A stretch of 64,000 nt of DNA from Terrabacter sp040702505 (GCF_040702505.1 NZ_JBFBLC010000004.1:124001-188000), one strand, 5' to 3'. Positions 1 to 9,581 are shown, counted from the stretch's first letter. Program-made: numbers and translations. Notes: generated from the sequence alone by a model not told the origin.

Positions 1-3000
1 TCCGTGGCGGTGCCCTTCGCCGACTGGGCCTTGCCCTCACCCAGGGTCACGGGGGAGGAGCAGCTGGCGACTCCCGAAAGCGCGTCCCCGCAGGTGAAGC
101 CGACGGTGACGTTCCCGGCGTACCAGTTGTTGCCGTTCGGGTCGCGGTCGGCCTTGCCGGAGATGGTCGGCTTGGCCGTGTCGATGCTGACCGTGGCGTT
201 GTCGACCTGGGTGTTGCCCGCGTTGTCCACGGCGGTGCCGGGCACCGCCTGGTCCTGGCCGTCGGTCGAGACCTGGGCGTCGGGCGGGCAGCTGCCCACT
301 CCCGAGAGGGCGTCGGTGCACTTGTACGAGACCGTGACCGGCGTGTTGTTCCAGCCCTTGGCGTTCGGCGCCGGCGTGACCGTGTGGCCGATCGTCGGGT
401 TGGTCAGGTCGATCTTGACCGTCGCGGTCTTCGCCGTCTCGGTGTTGCCGGCCTTGTCGACGCTCCAGTACTTCAGGGTGTGGACCCCTTCGGTGTTGAT
501 CGTCAGCGAGCTGCCCTTCTGCGGGTCCCCGCTGTCCACCGTGTAGTACGTGGCGGCGACGCCCGAGAGCCCGTCCTTCGCGGCCAAACTCACCGTGACG
601 GCGCTGTTGTTCCAGCCAGTCGGCGCGTTGGCGCCGGTGACGGGAGCCGTGCGGTCGATGTTGACCGCAGCGCTGTCGGCGGTGAAGGTGTTGTCGGCCT
701 TGTCGGCCACCGTGGCCGTGGCCGTGAGGCCGGTGCCCTCGCCCGTGATGGTGCTGTCGGCGGGAGTGGAGGCAACGCCCGAACGGTCGTCGCCGGCAGT
801 CCAGCCGATGGTGACGTCGCCGTTGTACCAGCCGTTGCCGTTGGCCGCGGTGGTCGGCTTGCCGCTCAGTGTCGGTGCCGTCTCGTCGACGTTGATGCCA
901 CCGACCGTCGTGCTGGCCGAGTTGCCGGCCACATCGACAGCAGTGCCCTCGAGAGACTGGTTGGTGCCCTCGCCGAACGTCTTGTCAGCCGTGACAGAGG
1001 CGATGCCGGACAAAGAGTCGGCGCCGTCGAAGTGGACCGTGACGTCGGTGTTGTTCCAGCCGTTGGCGTTTACGCCCGGCGTGCGGCTGCCGGTGATCGT
1101 CGGCTTGGTCTTGTCGAGGTTGACGGTGACGGGGTCCGTTGCCGAGTTGCCGGCGTTGTCGGTTGCCGTGCCGATGACCTTCTGCCCGGTGACCTCCTGG
1201 GTGACGGTCTGGGGGTCGGTGCAGCTCTTGACCCCGGACAGACCGGGCTGGTCGGCGCACGTGAAGGTGACCGTCACGTCGGCGTTGTTCCAGCCGGCCG
1301 CATTCGCCTTGGGCGAGAGCGAGTGGGTGATGGTCGGAGCGGTCTTGTCGATCTTGACCGTGGCGACCTTCCACGCCTCGACGTTGCCTGCCTTGTCGGC
1401 GGAGCGGTAGGAGACCGTGTGGGTGCCCTCGGTCGTGAGCTGCACCGTGTTCCCGGCCTGCTCGGACCCGTTGTCGACGGTGTAGACGGTGTAGACGACG
1501 CCCGAGAGTCCGTCGGACGCCTCGAGGTTGAGCGTCAGGCCGTTGTTGACCCAACCGTCGGGCGCGTCGGCCGTCGTGAGCGGGGCGGTCTTGTCGATGT
1601 TGACCGGCTCGCTCGTCGACGACGTGGTGTTGCCGGCCTTGTCCGAGATCGACGCCGAGACGGTCTGTCCCTTGCCCTCCCCCGAGATGACCGCGTCGGC
1701 GGGCTTGTCACCCGCGAGGCCCGACAGGGCGTCGTCGGCCGACCAGGTCTCGGTGACGTCGGTGTTGTACCAGCCGTTCGCGTTCGGGCTGGTGGTGGGA
1801 GCGGCGCTCAGGTTCGGCGCGGTCTTGTCGATGTTGATCCCGCTGACCGTTGTGTTGCCGGAGTTACCGGCGTTGTCGGTCGCCGTGCCCGTGACGCTCT
1901 GGTCTGCGCCCTCGGTGAGGTGCTGGGGAGCGGTCACGGTGTCGATGCCGGAGAGGCTGTCCTTGGCGGCGAAGGAGACAGTGACGTCGTCCTTGTACCA
2001 GCCGGCGGGGTTCGCCGCCCGGTCCGTGGCGCCGGTGATGGTCGGAGCGGTCTTGTCGATGTTGACCGTGGTGCTCGCGTTGGTGCTGTTGCCGGCGTTG
2101 TCGGTCGCCGTGCCCTTGACCTGCTGCGCCTTGCCCTCGGTGGAGACGGTCACCGGCGGGGTGCAGTCCTTGAGGCCCGAGAGGGTCGTCTGGTCGGCGC
2201 AGGCGAAGCTGACGGCGACGTCGGTGTTGTTCCAGCCGTTGGCGTTCTGCGCGGGGGACTGGCTCGGCGTGATGCTGGGGGACGACAGGTCCACCTTGAC
2301 GGTGAAGGTCTGGCCGTCCTCCTTGTTTCCCGCCGCGTCCACCGACCAGTAGCTGACGGTGTGCACGCCCTCCGTGCCGAGGGTGACGCTGTTGCCCTTG
2401 GTCGGGGTCGTCGCGCCGTCGACGGCGTAGTAGGTGCTGTCGATGTCAGACAGGTTGTCGACGGCCTTGAGGCCCACGGTGACCGGTGCGTTGACCCAGC
2501 TGGACGGCACGCCCGAGGCGGTCGTCGAGGGGGCGGTGCGGTCGATCTTGATGTCACCGACCGTGGCGGTGGCGGTGTTGCCGGCCTTGTCGCTCACCGA
2601 GGCGGAGGCAGAGAGGCTGCTGCCCTCGCCCGTGACGACGGAGTCGGCCGGGCAAGCCACGGCCCCGGAGAGGTTGTCGTCGCAGGTCCAGTGGATCGTG
2701 ACGTCACCGGTGAACCAGCCGTTGGCGTTCGGCGTGCCGACGATCGTGCCGATGATGGTCGGCGCGGTCTCGTCGACGTTGACCGACGGGGTGGTCACCG
2801 ATGCGCTGTTGCCCGCCGCGTCGATCGCGGTGGCGGTGGCCGTCTGGTTCGCGCCCTCACCGAAGGTGTGCGCCTTGTCCTGGGTCTTCACGCCCGACAG
2901 GGCGTCGGAGGCGGTGAACGTCGCGGTGACGTCGCTGTTGTACCAGCCGTTGGTGTTCGGCTTCGGCAGCGCGTCGACCGTGACGACCGGCTTGGTCTTG

Positions 3001-3450
3001 TCGATGCTGACGGCGGCCGGGTCAGTGGCGGCGTTGCCAGCCTTGTCCGTCACGGTGCCGGTGACTGCCTGAGCCTTGCCCTCGGTCGTGACGGTCTGCG
3101 GACCGGTGCAGCTTGCCACGCCCGAGAGAGCGTCGAAGCAGCTGAACGTGACGGTGACGTCGGTGTTGTTCCAGCCGTCGCTGTTGGCGGCAGGCTTCTG
3201 GGTGTGGCCGATCGTCGGGGACGTCTTGTCGATGCCGAACGAGACGGTGTGCGACTTCTCGACGTTGCCGGCGTTGTCGACGCTCCAGAACTCGAGGGTG
3301 TGGTTGCCCTCGGCCGTCACCGGGATGCTGGTGCCGGTCTGCTGGGTGCCTCCGTCGAGCTTGTAGTACGTCTTGCCGACGCCGGAGAGGGCGTCGCTCG
3401 CGACGAGGGTGAGCGTGACGTCGCTCTTGTTCCAAGCCGGCGGTGCACTC
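1..3450 (-). repeat. About 940-bp higher-order tandem repeat inside the Ig-like gene
   Basis: OmpL47-type modules lie near 3280, 2335, 1395 and 455, so the spacing is 940-945 bp. Each unit holds four modules spaced about 255, 230, 230 and 220 bp. The long step always falls at the OmpL47 module, and the module after it carries a Cys pair. Units are diverged at the DNA level but keep module order, so this is an old block duplication rather than a young satellite. Confidence 0.8.
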
Positions 3451-4604
3451 ACCGCGGTCACCGGCGCCGTGCGGTCGATCTTCACCGGAGCGCTCTGGGC
3501 GTTGGTGGAGTTGCCCGCCTTGTCCGTGGCAGTGGCGCTTGCCGTGAGGCCCTGACCCTCGCCGGTGATCGTGCTGTTGGCCGGGTTCGACGTGCCGGAC
3601 AGCCCGTCGGTGGCGGTCCAGGCCACGGTGACGTCGCCGTTGTACCAGCCGTTGACCGGGTCAGTCGTCGGCTTGCCCGACAGGGTCGGGGCGACCTGGT
3701 CGATGTTGATGCCGCCCACTGTCGCGCTGGCAGTGTTGTCGGCGTTGTCGGTGACATTGCCAGTGACCGACTGGTTCGCGCCGTCAGTCTTGAGAGTCAC
3801 GGGGGACGCCGAAGTCTTCGTGGCGTTTACTCCGGACAGCTTGTCGTCGGTGGCGAACGAGACCGTGACCGGAGTGTTGTTCCAGCCGTTGGCGTTCGGG
3901 ACTGGAGTGCGCGAGCCCGTGATGGTGGGCGCCGTCTTGTCGAGGTTCACGGTCACGGAAGCGGTGCCCGTGTTGCCGACGTTGTCGATGACCGTCGTGG
4001 TCTTGGTGACGGTGCCGTCTGAGGTCACCGTGTCGGTAATGGGGTTCACGGACGCAAATCCCGACCCCGGGATCTGGTTGCCCTTGGAGTCGGTGCCGGC
4101 GGGGTCAGATCCGCTCCACGCGATGCTGACGTTGCTCTTGTTCCACCCCGCCGCGTTGGGGGCAGGGCTCAGGAGACCGGTAGCCGTAGGAGCGGTGTTG
4201 TCGAGCGTGTAGGAAGCCGAGGTCGACGGCATCCCGTTGCTGTTGCCGATGCACTTGCTCTGGTTGTCGTTCCAGCCGGAGTAGTAGTCGACGTTCGCCT
4301 GCTGCACGCCGTCGCCGCTACCGACGGTGAAGGCCTGGGTGTACGTGGGCCCCTTTACGTCGATGGGCTTCGCGAAGACGTTTCCTGACAGGTGCAGGCA
4401 TGCCGCCCCGGAGGGACCGGCCGCGGTCAGGGTGACCGTCTGGCCCTGACGGGCGAAGACGCTGCTGCCTGACGTGTAGGTCCCGGCGCCGCCGGTGAAT
4501 GAGGCCGACGTGACTGGCCCCGCCGCGTACGCGTGAACGCTGGCCCCGGTGGCCAGCATCGTGATGGTGGCCGCCGAGGCAGCCAGAAGCCTTCTTCCAG
4601 GCAT
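1..4604 (-). CDS. Giant secreted Ig-like/OmpL47-type repeat protein (3' end beyond window)
   Basis: The frame is open from an ATG at 4604 (Shine-Dalgarno GGGGGAGGA just upstream) to the window edge, giving at least 1534 residues. Residues 1-27 form a signal peptide (RR, hydrophobic core, AYA cleavage site). An N-terminal domain with two Cys follows to about residue 130, then about 18 modules of 70-85 residues, each with a GWNN-T/GWYNGDVTV start, a DxLSGV core and a D(N/K)AGN end. Every fourth module is of OmpL47 type (YYKLDGG...EGNHTLEFWSVDNAGN). Cys pairs recur in the module that follows it. Such proteins are normally extracellular or wall-bound, often adhesive; that role is inference. The C-terminal anchor is not visible. 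The two-component system just upstream on the same strand could control it, but nothing proves this. Confidence 0.85.
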   Translation of the reverse strand, partial: MPGRRLLAASAATITMLATGASVHAYAAGPVTSASFTGGAGTYTSGSSVFARQGQTVTLTAAGPSGAACLHLSGNVFAKPIDVKGPTYTQAFTVGSGDGVQQANVDYYSGWNDNQSKCIGNSNGMPSTSASYTLDNTAPTATGLLSPAPNAAGWNKSNVSIAWSGSDPAGTDSKGNQIPGSGFASVNPITDTVTSDGTVTKTTTVIDNVGNTGTASVTVNLDKTAPTITGSRTPVPNANGWNNTPVTVSFATDDKLSGVNATKTSASPVTLKTDGANQSVTGNVTDNADNTASATVGGINIDQVAPTLSGKPTTDPVNGWYNGDVTVAWTATDGLSGTSNPANSTITGEGQGLTASATATDKAGNSTNAQSAPVKIDRTAPVTAVSAPPAWNKSDVTLTLVASDALSGVGKTYYKLDGGTQQTGTSIPVTAEGNHTLEFWSVDNAGNVEKSHTVSFGIDKTSPTIGHTQKPAANSDGWNNTDVTVTFSCFDALSGVASCTGPQTVTTEGKAQAVTGTVTDKAGNAATDPAAVSIDKTKPVVTVDALPKPNTNGWYNSDVTATFTASDALSGVKTQDKAHTFGEGANQTATATAIDAAGNSASVTTPSVNVDETAPTIIGTIVGTPNANGWFTGDVTIHWTCDDNLSGAVACPADSVVTGEGSSLSASASVSDKAGNTATATVGDIKIDRTAPSTTASGVPSSWVNAPVTVGLKAVDNLSDIDSTYYAVDGATTPTKGNSVTLGTEGVHTVSYWSVDAAGNKEDGQTFTVKVDLSSPSITPSQSPAQNANGWNNTDVAVSFACADQTTLSGLKDCTPPVTVSTEGKAQQVKGTATDNAGNSTNASTTVNIDKTAPTITGATDRAANPAGWYKDDVTVSFAAKDSLSGIDTVTAPQHLTEGADQSVTGTATDNAGNSGNTTVSGINIDKTAPNLSAAPTTSPNANGWYNTDVTETWSADDALSGLAGDKPADAVISGEGKGQTVSASISDKAGNTTSSTSEPVNIDKTAPLTTADAPDGWVNNGLTLNLEASDGLSGVVYTVYTVDNGSEQAGNTVQLTTEGTHTVSYRSADKAGNVEAWKVATVKIDKTAPTITHSLSPKANAAGWNNADVTVTFTCADQPGLSGVKSCTDPQTVTQEVTGQKVIGTATDNAGNSATDPVTVNLDKTKPTITGSRTPGVNANGWNNTDVTVHFDGADSLSGIASVTADKTFGEGTNQSLEGTAVDVAGNSASTTVGGINVDETAPTLSGKPTTAANGNGWYNGDVTIGWTAGDDRSGVASTPADSTITGEGTGLTATATVADKADNTFTADSAAVNIDRTAPVTGANAPTGWNNSAVTVSLAAKDGLSGVAATYYTVDSGDPQKGSSLTINTEGVHTLKYWSVDKAGNTETAKTATVKIDLTNPTIGHTVTPAPNAKGWNNTPVTVSYKCTDALSGVGSCPPDAQVSTDGQDQAVPGTAVDNAGNTQVDNATVSIDTAKPTISGKADRDPNGNNWYAGNVTVGFTCGDALSGVASCSSPVTLGEGKAQSAKGTAT

Positions 4605-4776
4605 GGATGGGTCCTCCCCCTACGTGGTCGACACTCTCGCCCCCGCGAGTCGACGTGAATGAAATTAAGTGCTCAGTCAGGCCGTTGTCCGGCGAATCAG
4701 GATTCGTCGCGCCGCCATTCCTGTCGAACGGATTGCTTTGTCCGTTTTGACCGTTTGATGCTCTTCGTTGCTTCTT
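4605..4776. promoter_or_regulatory. Upstream region of the Ig-like gene with a 14-bp palindrome
   Basis: This 172-bp gap holds the promoter of the giant gene. CGAATC-AG-GATTCG at 4693-4706 is a perfect inverted repeat, and an AT-rich stretch with TTTGTCCGTTTTGACC follows at about 4738-4753. A similar TTTTGTCCGTTT motif occurs at 22427-22438 upstream of an acyltransferase gene. The palindrome could be an operator; no regulator is assigned. Confidence 0.3.
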
Positions 4777-5058
4777 TCACAGCGTCAACTGCACCAGGGC
4801 GGAGCCGAGTGTCGCTGTCGCCGCGAGGGTCAGCTCTGTCGCGCCGATCAGGACGAAGGGCCCCTCCTGGCGACCCGTGGCCGGGTCGACCGACATGCAC
4901 AGCTGTGCGTGCAGGCCGTCCGCCACGGGTAGCGGCTCACCCACGTGGAGCCAGTCCTCCTCGCCCTGCTGTGCGCCGTGGTCCGTGATGCACCACCGGG
5001 GGCAGGCGGAGCCGGAGTCGCCTCCCGATGAAGCCCCCCGGACATCCGACTCCGCCAT
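4777..5058 (-). CDS. DUF6907-type small protein
   Basis: 93 residues from ATG 5058. The N-terminal part has the CPRWCITDH signature, and the C-terminal half (GPFVLIG..LTLAATATLGSALVQL) matches the pattern of the actinobacterial DUF6907 family as I remember it. Function unknown. The paired Cys and His near residues 19-26 could bind metal. It lies between the response regulator and the giant surface protein on the same strand, with 187 bp upstream and 172 bp downstream, so it probably has its own promoter. In another frame an ATG at 5063 opens a 71-residue shadow with no family features. Confidence 0.65.
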   Translation of the reverse strand: MAESDVRGASSGGDSGSACPRWCITDHGAQQGEEDWLHVGEPLPVADGLHAQLCMSVDPATGRQEGPFVLIGATELTLAATATLGSALVQLTL

Positions 5059-5245
5059 GTCACCTCCCAGTGAATTCCTCGGACATCACCCGTCGATGTC
5101 CCTCCTCACGGCGAGTGAGCGGCCGAGTGTCCTCCCGAAGAAAAGCCTAGGAAGGGTCAAAGGCTGCCAAGACCGATTTGGCGTTCAAGTTGGCAAACGC
5201 AGAGTTCAAGTCCCTAAACGGCGTTTGGGCGAGACGCTGGTCTTG
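5059..5245. promoter_or_regulatory. Intergenic region with AAACG/CGTTT inverted motifs
   Basis: This stretch lies after the response regulator stop and before the DUF6907 start. It contains AAACGGCGTTT (5215-5225), TTTGGCG and GGCAAACGC in close succession (about 5174-5230), so several overlapping inverted repeats. They could be an operator cluster or a weak terminator. There is no T-run that would favour a classical terminator. Confidence 0.3.
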
Positions 5246-5881
5246 TCATTCCTCGCGCAAAAGCCTGAAGGCGGCCTCGCGGTCCTTGACACGCAGCTTC
5301 TTGAGCACGGACGACACGTGCACGCGCACGGTCGTGGCCGAGAGGAAGAGCCGCTTGGACACCTCGTCGGTGGTGAGGCCCTCGCCAAGGAGCTGCATGA
5401 CCTCCCACTCGCGGGCGCTCAGCTTGGCGGCGGCGACGCTGCGGCGCGCGAAGCGGCGCTTCGCGGGTGCGCGGAACTCGTCCATGATTCGCGCGACGAG
5501 CCGAGGTGGCATGGCGGCCTCGCCGTCGAGGACGCCGCGGAGCGTGTCGGCGAGAGTTGCCGGGTCGGTGCCCTTGAGGAGGTAGCCGGAAGCGCCGGCC
5601 CGCAGCGAGTCGAAGAGGTCGTCGTCCTCGGCCGACTGGGTGAGCATGACGACGACGACCTCGGGGGCGGCCTTCGTGATGCCCCGAGCGGCTTGTATGC
5701 CGTTGCCTGGCATGTGGATGTCGAGCAGCGCCACGTCGGGGCGGTGCTCCACTGCGAGCCGCACGGCGTCCTCGGCGGACGCCCCTTCCCCGACGACGTC
5801 GCACCCGCTGGCTTCCAGCGCCGCGCGGACCCGGCCCCGCATGCGGGCGTGGTCGTCGGCGAGGACGATGCGCAGGCTCAC
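5246..5881 (-). CDS. NarL/FixJ-family response regulator
   Basis: 211 residues from GTG 5881, whose codon overlaps the histidine kinase stop (GTGA), so translation is coupled. Residues 1-120 form a receiver domain: acidic DD near residues 9-10, phosphoacceptor Asp54 in ALLDIHMPG, and Lys in GYLLKG. Residues about 142-211 form a LuxR-type helix-turn-helix (LSAREWEVMQLLGEGLTTDE..). The phosphorylated protein should dimerise and bind DNA. It works with the kinase directly upstream. Target genes are unknown; neighbouring surface genes are candidates only by position. Confidence 0.92.
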   Translation of the reverse strand: MSLRIVLADDHARMRGRVRAALEASGCDVVGEGASAEDAVRLAVEHRPDVALLDIHMPGNGIQAARGITKAAPEVVVVMLTQSAEDDDLFDSLRAGASGYLLKGTDPATLADTLRGVLDGEAAMPPRLVARIMDEFRAPAKRRFARRSVAAAKLSAREWEVMQLLGEGLTTDEVSKRLFLSATTVRVHVSSVLKKLRVKDREAAFRLLREE

Positions 5882-7314
5882 CAGGTCACCGCCACGGTCG
5901 TGCCCCGGCCGGGCGCGGAGTCGATGCAGACGGAACCGCGTAGGGCGGCTGCTCGCTCCTCCATGCTGGTCAGGCCGTAGCCGGTGCTGTTGCGCTTGAC
6001 CGTCGCCGGGTCGAAGCCGGCGCCCTCGTCGCGGACGAGGAGCTGTCGCCGCTGGTCGTCGCGCTGGAGGCACAGCCGCACCCGCTCGGCGCGGCCGTGG
6101 CGGATCGCGTTGGACACGGCCTCGCGGGTGATCCGGACGAGTGCGTGCCGCTGCTCGTCGTCGGCGTGCACCGAGTCGTCGAGCTCGACCTCGAGGCTGG
6201 CGTGGTAGCGGTCGGCGACCTGTCGTGCTGCGCGGTGCAGCATGAAGCCGAGCGGCTCGTCGGTGCTGCGTCCCAGCGCGTCGATGGCCGCGCGGGCCTC
6301 GTCGAGCGCGCGGTCGCACGCGGCGACGATCCGCTCGCGGTCGAACGCGTCGACCACGGCCGTATGCGTTTCCGCGCGGATGTAGGCGATCTCCTGCACG
6401 ACACCGTCGTGCAGCTCGCGAGCGAGCCGGCGGCGGTCCTCGAGGACGGCGGCGCGGGCCTGGGCACTCCAGTAGCGGCTGATCTCGCGGGCGGCGCCGA
6501 GGAGGAGGACGGCATACGACCCCGTGCGCAGCAGGTCGCCCGTGTAGAGCCAGCCGCTGTAGAGCGAGGGGAAGAGCACGTAGTTGAGGCGGGCGAACGC
6601 CGCGAGGGCGAGCGCGGGGCCGAGCCAGCGCAGCAGCTCGTCGTCGTCCCTCGGACGCCGGGCCGCTTTGCAGGCGAAGAGCACCGACGCCACGGCGAAG
6701 CACGCCGCGGTGAGCGCGTGGGCCGCGAGGAGCGCGGGATGTCCGGCGATGACCGGCCGCTCGGCGGACGCCGGCGGGGTCGCGGCCAGGGCGACGGGGA
6801 GCGAGGCATCGAGCAGGTAGGCGAGGGCGAGTCCGAGGGCGACGGTCGCCCACGGCAGGGCGGTCAGGGTGAGGGCCCAGCCGTGCGTGGCTCGTCGCGG
6901 ACCGACCACGGCCGCGCCGAAGACCAGCACCGCTCCCACGACACGGATCGCGACCGGGAGCCAGACGTCGGCGCGGCCGTCCTCGAGACCAAGGAGGTGC
7001 AGGGCAAGCGTCAGGCCCAGCCCGGCGACGGCGAGCAGGAGCAGGCCGCCGGCGAGCAGCAGGTCCGGGAGGCGGCCGCTGCGCCGGTAGCGACCCCAGG
7101 TCAGGAACGCGACCAGCAGCGCCACCCCGGTGTCGGCGGAGTCGAGGATGAGGTGCAGCTGCGGGTCGTGGTAAGCGAAGAGCAGGTACGGCGTGCCGAG
7201 GATGGCTGCCGTGACGGCGATGCCGAGGATCCATCCGATGACGGTCGGGAGGATGCGTGAGGTCGCCACCTCACGGCCCGGTCGACGGGGACCGGGCACC
7301 CCCATCTGCCCCAT
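5878..7314 (-). CDS. Membrane sensor histidine kinase (HisKA_3 type)
   Basis: 478 residues. The first 275 residues hold seven or eight hydrophobic helices and no large outside domain, so it may sense something within the membrane. The HisKA_3 box LARELHDGVVQEI puts the phosphorylated His at residue 302. An HATPase domain follows, with N box REAVSNAIRHG, DEGAGFDP, and GYGLTSMEER. It phosphorylates the LuxR-type regulator encoded next, which overlaps it by 4 bp. The start is uncertain: ATG 7314 has no clear ribosome site, and GTG 7269 (VATSRILP) is an alternative that keeps all helices. Confidence 0.9.
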   Translation of the reverse strand: MGQMGVPGPRRPGREVATSRILPTVIGWILGIAVTAAILGTPYLLFAYHDPQLHLILDSADTGVALLVAFLTWGRYRRSGRLPDLLLAGGLLLLAVAGLGLTLALHLLGLEDGRADVWLPVAIRVVGAVLVFGAAVVGPRRATHGWALTLTALPWATVALGLALAYLLDASLPVALAATPPASAERPVIAGHPALLAAHALTAACFAVASVLFACKAARRPRDDDELLRWLGPALALAAFARLNYVLFPSLYSGWLYTGDLLRTGSYAVLLLGAAREISRYWSAQARAAVLEDRRRLARELHDGVVQEIAYIRAETHTAVVDAFDRERIVAACDRALDEARAAIDALGRSTDEPLGFMLHRAARQVADRYHASLEVELDDSVHADDEQRHALVRITREAVSNAIRHGRAERVRLCLQRDDQRRQLLVRDEGAGFDPATVKRNSTGYGLTSMEERAAALRGSVCIDSAPGRGTTVAVTW

Positions 7315-7479
7315 GTTCGGAGTGTAAAAGGAGCGTCTGTCTCAGATGGGTGACTTGGCAGGATTGGATCTGTTGAAGGTAAAGAGTTCGCTCCAGAGAT
7401 TCGACATGATTCGACCAAAAGGTGCTAAAAGGACGGCCGCATCGCCTTTCAGTGATGCCCCCCGCCCCAATCTGCCCGC

Positions 7480-8580
7480 TTAGGAGTGTTCACGCGTGAT
7501 GGCACCTTCAATACGTGAGCGGGCCGGAACGGCCGGCTTCCCCTCTTGGGGGCTCGCCGGAGCACTGGGTTGTGTAGACGAGGCGGACGAGTCCAATGAC
7601 ACGTCATGGGGGACCTTGTAGGTGAGGAACCGAGCCTCGACCAAGCGCCAGGAGAGGGCAGCGATGGCAATGCTCACCGTGAGCACCACGGGCAGCATCA
7701 CCAAGCCGTGAGGTCGTGCCATGGCCGCCGGTGCATGCCATAGGTAGACTCCGTAGGAGATGCCTCCCAGTCGGGTGAGAGGCCCAAGGGCCAAGACGCG
7801 CGGCGTGCGAGACGCAGCTACTGCAACCACAACTGCCGCGCAGACTGTCGCGAGTGGCATCATCGCTGCGTTCGTCTCGAGTCGCTCCGGCAGGCAGAGA
7901 GCCAAAAGCACGGCACCTGCCCACACCGCCGCGGCGGAGGGGAGGTGCCGCAGCCGATCGGCCACAAAGGCCAGCAGGCAACCAGCGATGATCGCGTCAA
8001 TGCGCATGTCTGGTCCGTAACCCACACGGAGATAGGGCCATCCAAGTCCGATCGCGACGGCGCGCCACATCGTCACGAGCAACACCAGCGCGGCAAGGGT
8101 GATAACGGGTGCGCGGCGCCGGCGCAGTGCCAGCATCACCAATGGTGGCCACAACAGGTAGAACTGCTCCTCGAGCCCGAGCGACCACGTGTGGCCCGTC
8201 AGCTGCACTGGCTCCCCAGCGGCCATTGCGAGGTTCGTCGCGTAGACCGCGGGCAGGACAACCCACGTCAGTGGAAAGTGATTGACGATGCAGATAACTG
8301 CCGCCACGACGAGGAAGGCGGCCAGGGCGGGGGCGAGGCGCCGGATCCGACGAACCAAAAAACCTCGGTAGTTGATGCCGCCGGTGCGAGCTCGTTCCTC
8401 GACGAGGATGCGCGTGATGAGAAAGCCAGAAAGCGCAAAGAAGAGAGTTACTCCGACGGTGCCAGCGCTGTTTCGGGATCCCAGGCTGTGCCCGGAAACG
8501 ACCAGCAGCACGGCGACGCCGCGCAGTCCGTCCAGGCCGGGCCGCCGCCCCAATGCGTAGCCGCCTGGCTCGTTCGACAT
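7480..8580 (-). CDS. Acyltransferase family 3 membrane protein
   Basis: 366 residues from ATG 8580. It opens with RRPGLDGLRGVAVLLVVSGHS, the usual first helix and conserved His of acyltransferase-3 enzymes. Then come FFALSGFLITRIL, an RRIRRLAPAL loop, and about ten membrane helices. These enzymes move acyl groups onto sugars of the envelope, such as polysaccharide, peptidoglycan or glycolipid; the substrate here cannot be told. The last 45 residues are hydrophilic. It stands alone, 165 bp upstream of the kinase gene on the same strand. Two other members of the family are in this window (22508-23650 and 36157-37305). Confidence 0.88.
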   Translation of the reverse strand: MSNEPGGYALGRRPGLDGLRGVAVLLVVSGHSLGSRNSAGTVGVTLFFALSGFLITRILVEERARTGGINYRGFLVRRIRRLAPALAAFLVVAAVICIVNHFPLTWVVLPAVYATNLAMAAGEPVQLTGHTWSLGLEEQFYLLWPPLVMLALRRRRAPVITLAALVLLVTMWRAVAIGLGWPYLRVGYGPDMRIDAIIAGCLLAFVADRLRHLPSAAAVWAGAVLLALCLPERLETNAAMMPLATVCAAVVVAVAASRTPRVLALGPLTRLGGISYGVYLWHAPAAMARPHGLVMLPVVLTVSIAIAALSWRLVEARFLTYKVPHDVSLDSSASSTQPSAPASPQEGKPAVPARSRIEGAITREHS

Positions 8581-8753
8581 GCCGGTCAGCGTGGCATCCT
8601 CGCCGGCGTCGAGGCCGGAAAATGAAGAAAGTTGCCATTGTGGGACGCACTGCTTTGGGTAGTCGCACGGGAGTCGACCCGGGACGGTAGTTGCGCCGTG
8701 TTGAAGTTGGCTCGCGCGAGCCTCCGAAGCCCTCGAGCACGCCTTTTCTAAAA

Positions 8754-9581
8754 TCAGAGTTGGGCGAGGACCTGTTCGCCGACGTGGCGCATGCCGCGGA
8801 GGACGGCCCAGACGGTGAGGTTGTCGAGCGTCGTCCCGGGCGTCGGGTCCCAGTTGGCGATGGCGGCCCAGGTGACAGTCCGGCCGTCGGAGGTGACAGC
8901 ACCAACGTCGGCTCGGACGCCGTCGTCCGTGCCGGTCTTGTTCCAGAAGCTGGTGGCTAGCCCGAGCGAGGAGTGGTGTGCGATCGGGTCCAGTCCGCCC
9001 TGCTCCACCAGGGCGGAGCCGACCATCGACTGGTCAACGTTGGCCGAGAGCCACTGGCGCACGAGACGGTCCGCGTCGCTGTTCACGGCCGTGCCGGCGG
9101 CAAGGCGGCTCATCAGCGAGCTCAGTTCAGCGGCCGTGCCGGTCGAGAGGGTCACCGGGTGCTCGGCCTGGCGGACGTCGCGGACCTGGTCGTGCAGGGC
9201 GGTTGCACGCAGGCCGAGGGAGGTCGCTCGTGCTGCGACCTCGGCGAGACCGACCCGCCGGAGCAGGACGTTCGTCGCGAGATTGTCGGACACGGCGCCG
9301 ACGAGCGCTGCGACGTCGACCAGGGGAAGCGTCTCCACCGACAAGGTATGCCACAGCCCGGAGTCGCCGACCCACAGGTCGAGCGACCGCGTCAGCGGCT
9401 CGTCGGGGGAGAGCTCGCCAGTCGAGATGAGGCGCGCCGTCTCGACAAGGAGCAGCACCTTGCCGACGGACGCCGTGCGCAGTGGGACATTCTCGCCGAC
9501 CGCGCCCAACGGCATACCGGAGCTGTCACGGACGGAAACCGACCACGTGACCCCACCAGCGTCGGGAAGCTCGAACTCCAT
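8754..9581 (-). CDS. Serine hydrolase of class A beta-lactamase fold
   Basis: 275 residues from ATG 9581, two bases after the upstream hydrolase stop; a TTG at 9590 would overlap that gene. It shows the three active-site motifs of the fold: SVGK (Ser38, Lys41), SDN in GAVSDNLATN, and KTG in FWNKTGTDDG. The omega-loop Glu typical of true class A beta-lactamases is not evident. There is no signal peptide, so it is probably cytoplasmic or exported by another route. Resistance should therefore not be assumed; an esterase or peptidase role fits as well. It forms an operon with the alpha/beta hydrolase upstream. Confidence 0.8.
   Translation of the reverse strand: MEFELPDAGGVTWSVSVRDSSGMPLGAVGENVPLRTASVGKVLLLVETARLISTGELSPDEPLTRSLDLWVGDSGLWHTLSVETLPLVDVAALVGAVSDNLATNVLLRRVGLAEVAARATSLGLRATALHDQVRDVRQAEHPVTLSTGTAAELSSLMSRLAAGTAVNSDADRLVRQWLSANVDQSMVGSALVEQGGLDPIAHHSSLGLATSFWNKTGTDDGVRADVGAVTSDGRTVTWAAIANWDPTPGTTLDNLTVWAVLRGMRHVGEQVLAQL

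Noticed and set aside
384..4022. 1212-codon open frame on the plus strand
   Set aside because: It is the antisense of the repeat gene. Repeated GC-rich codons keep this frame open; the translation is a monotone of V, D, R and G with no start site or domain.
5882..7234. N-terminal extension of the response regulator frame (450 codons)
   Set aside because: It overlaps the histidine kinase in another frame and is Arg/Pro-rich without domains. The receiver domain starts at GTG 5881.
8754..9581. Beta-lactamase resistance gene
   Set aside because: The SxxK, SDN and KTG motifs are present, but there is no signal peptide and no omega-loop Glu. Called a serine hydrolase instead.
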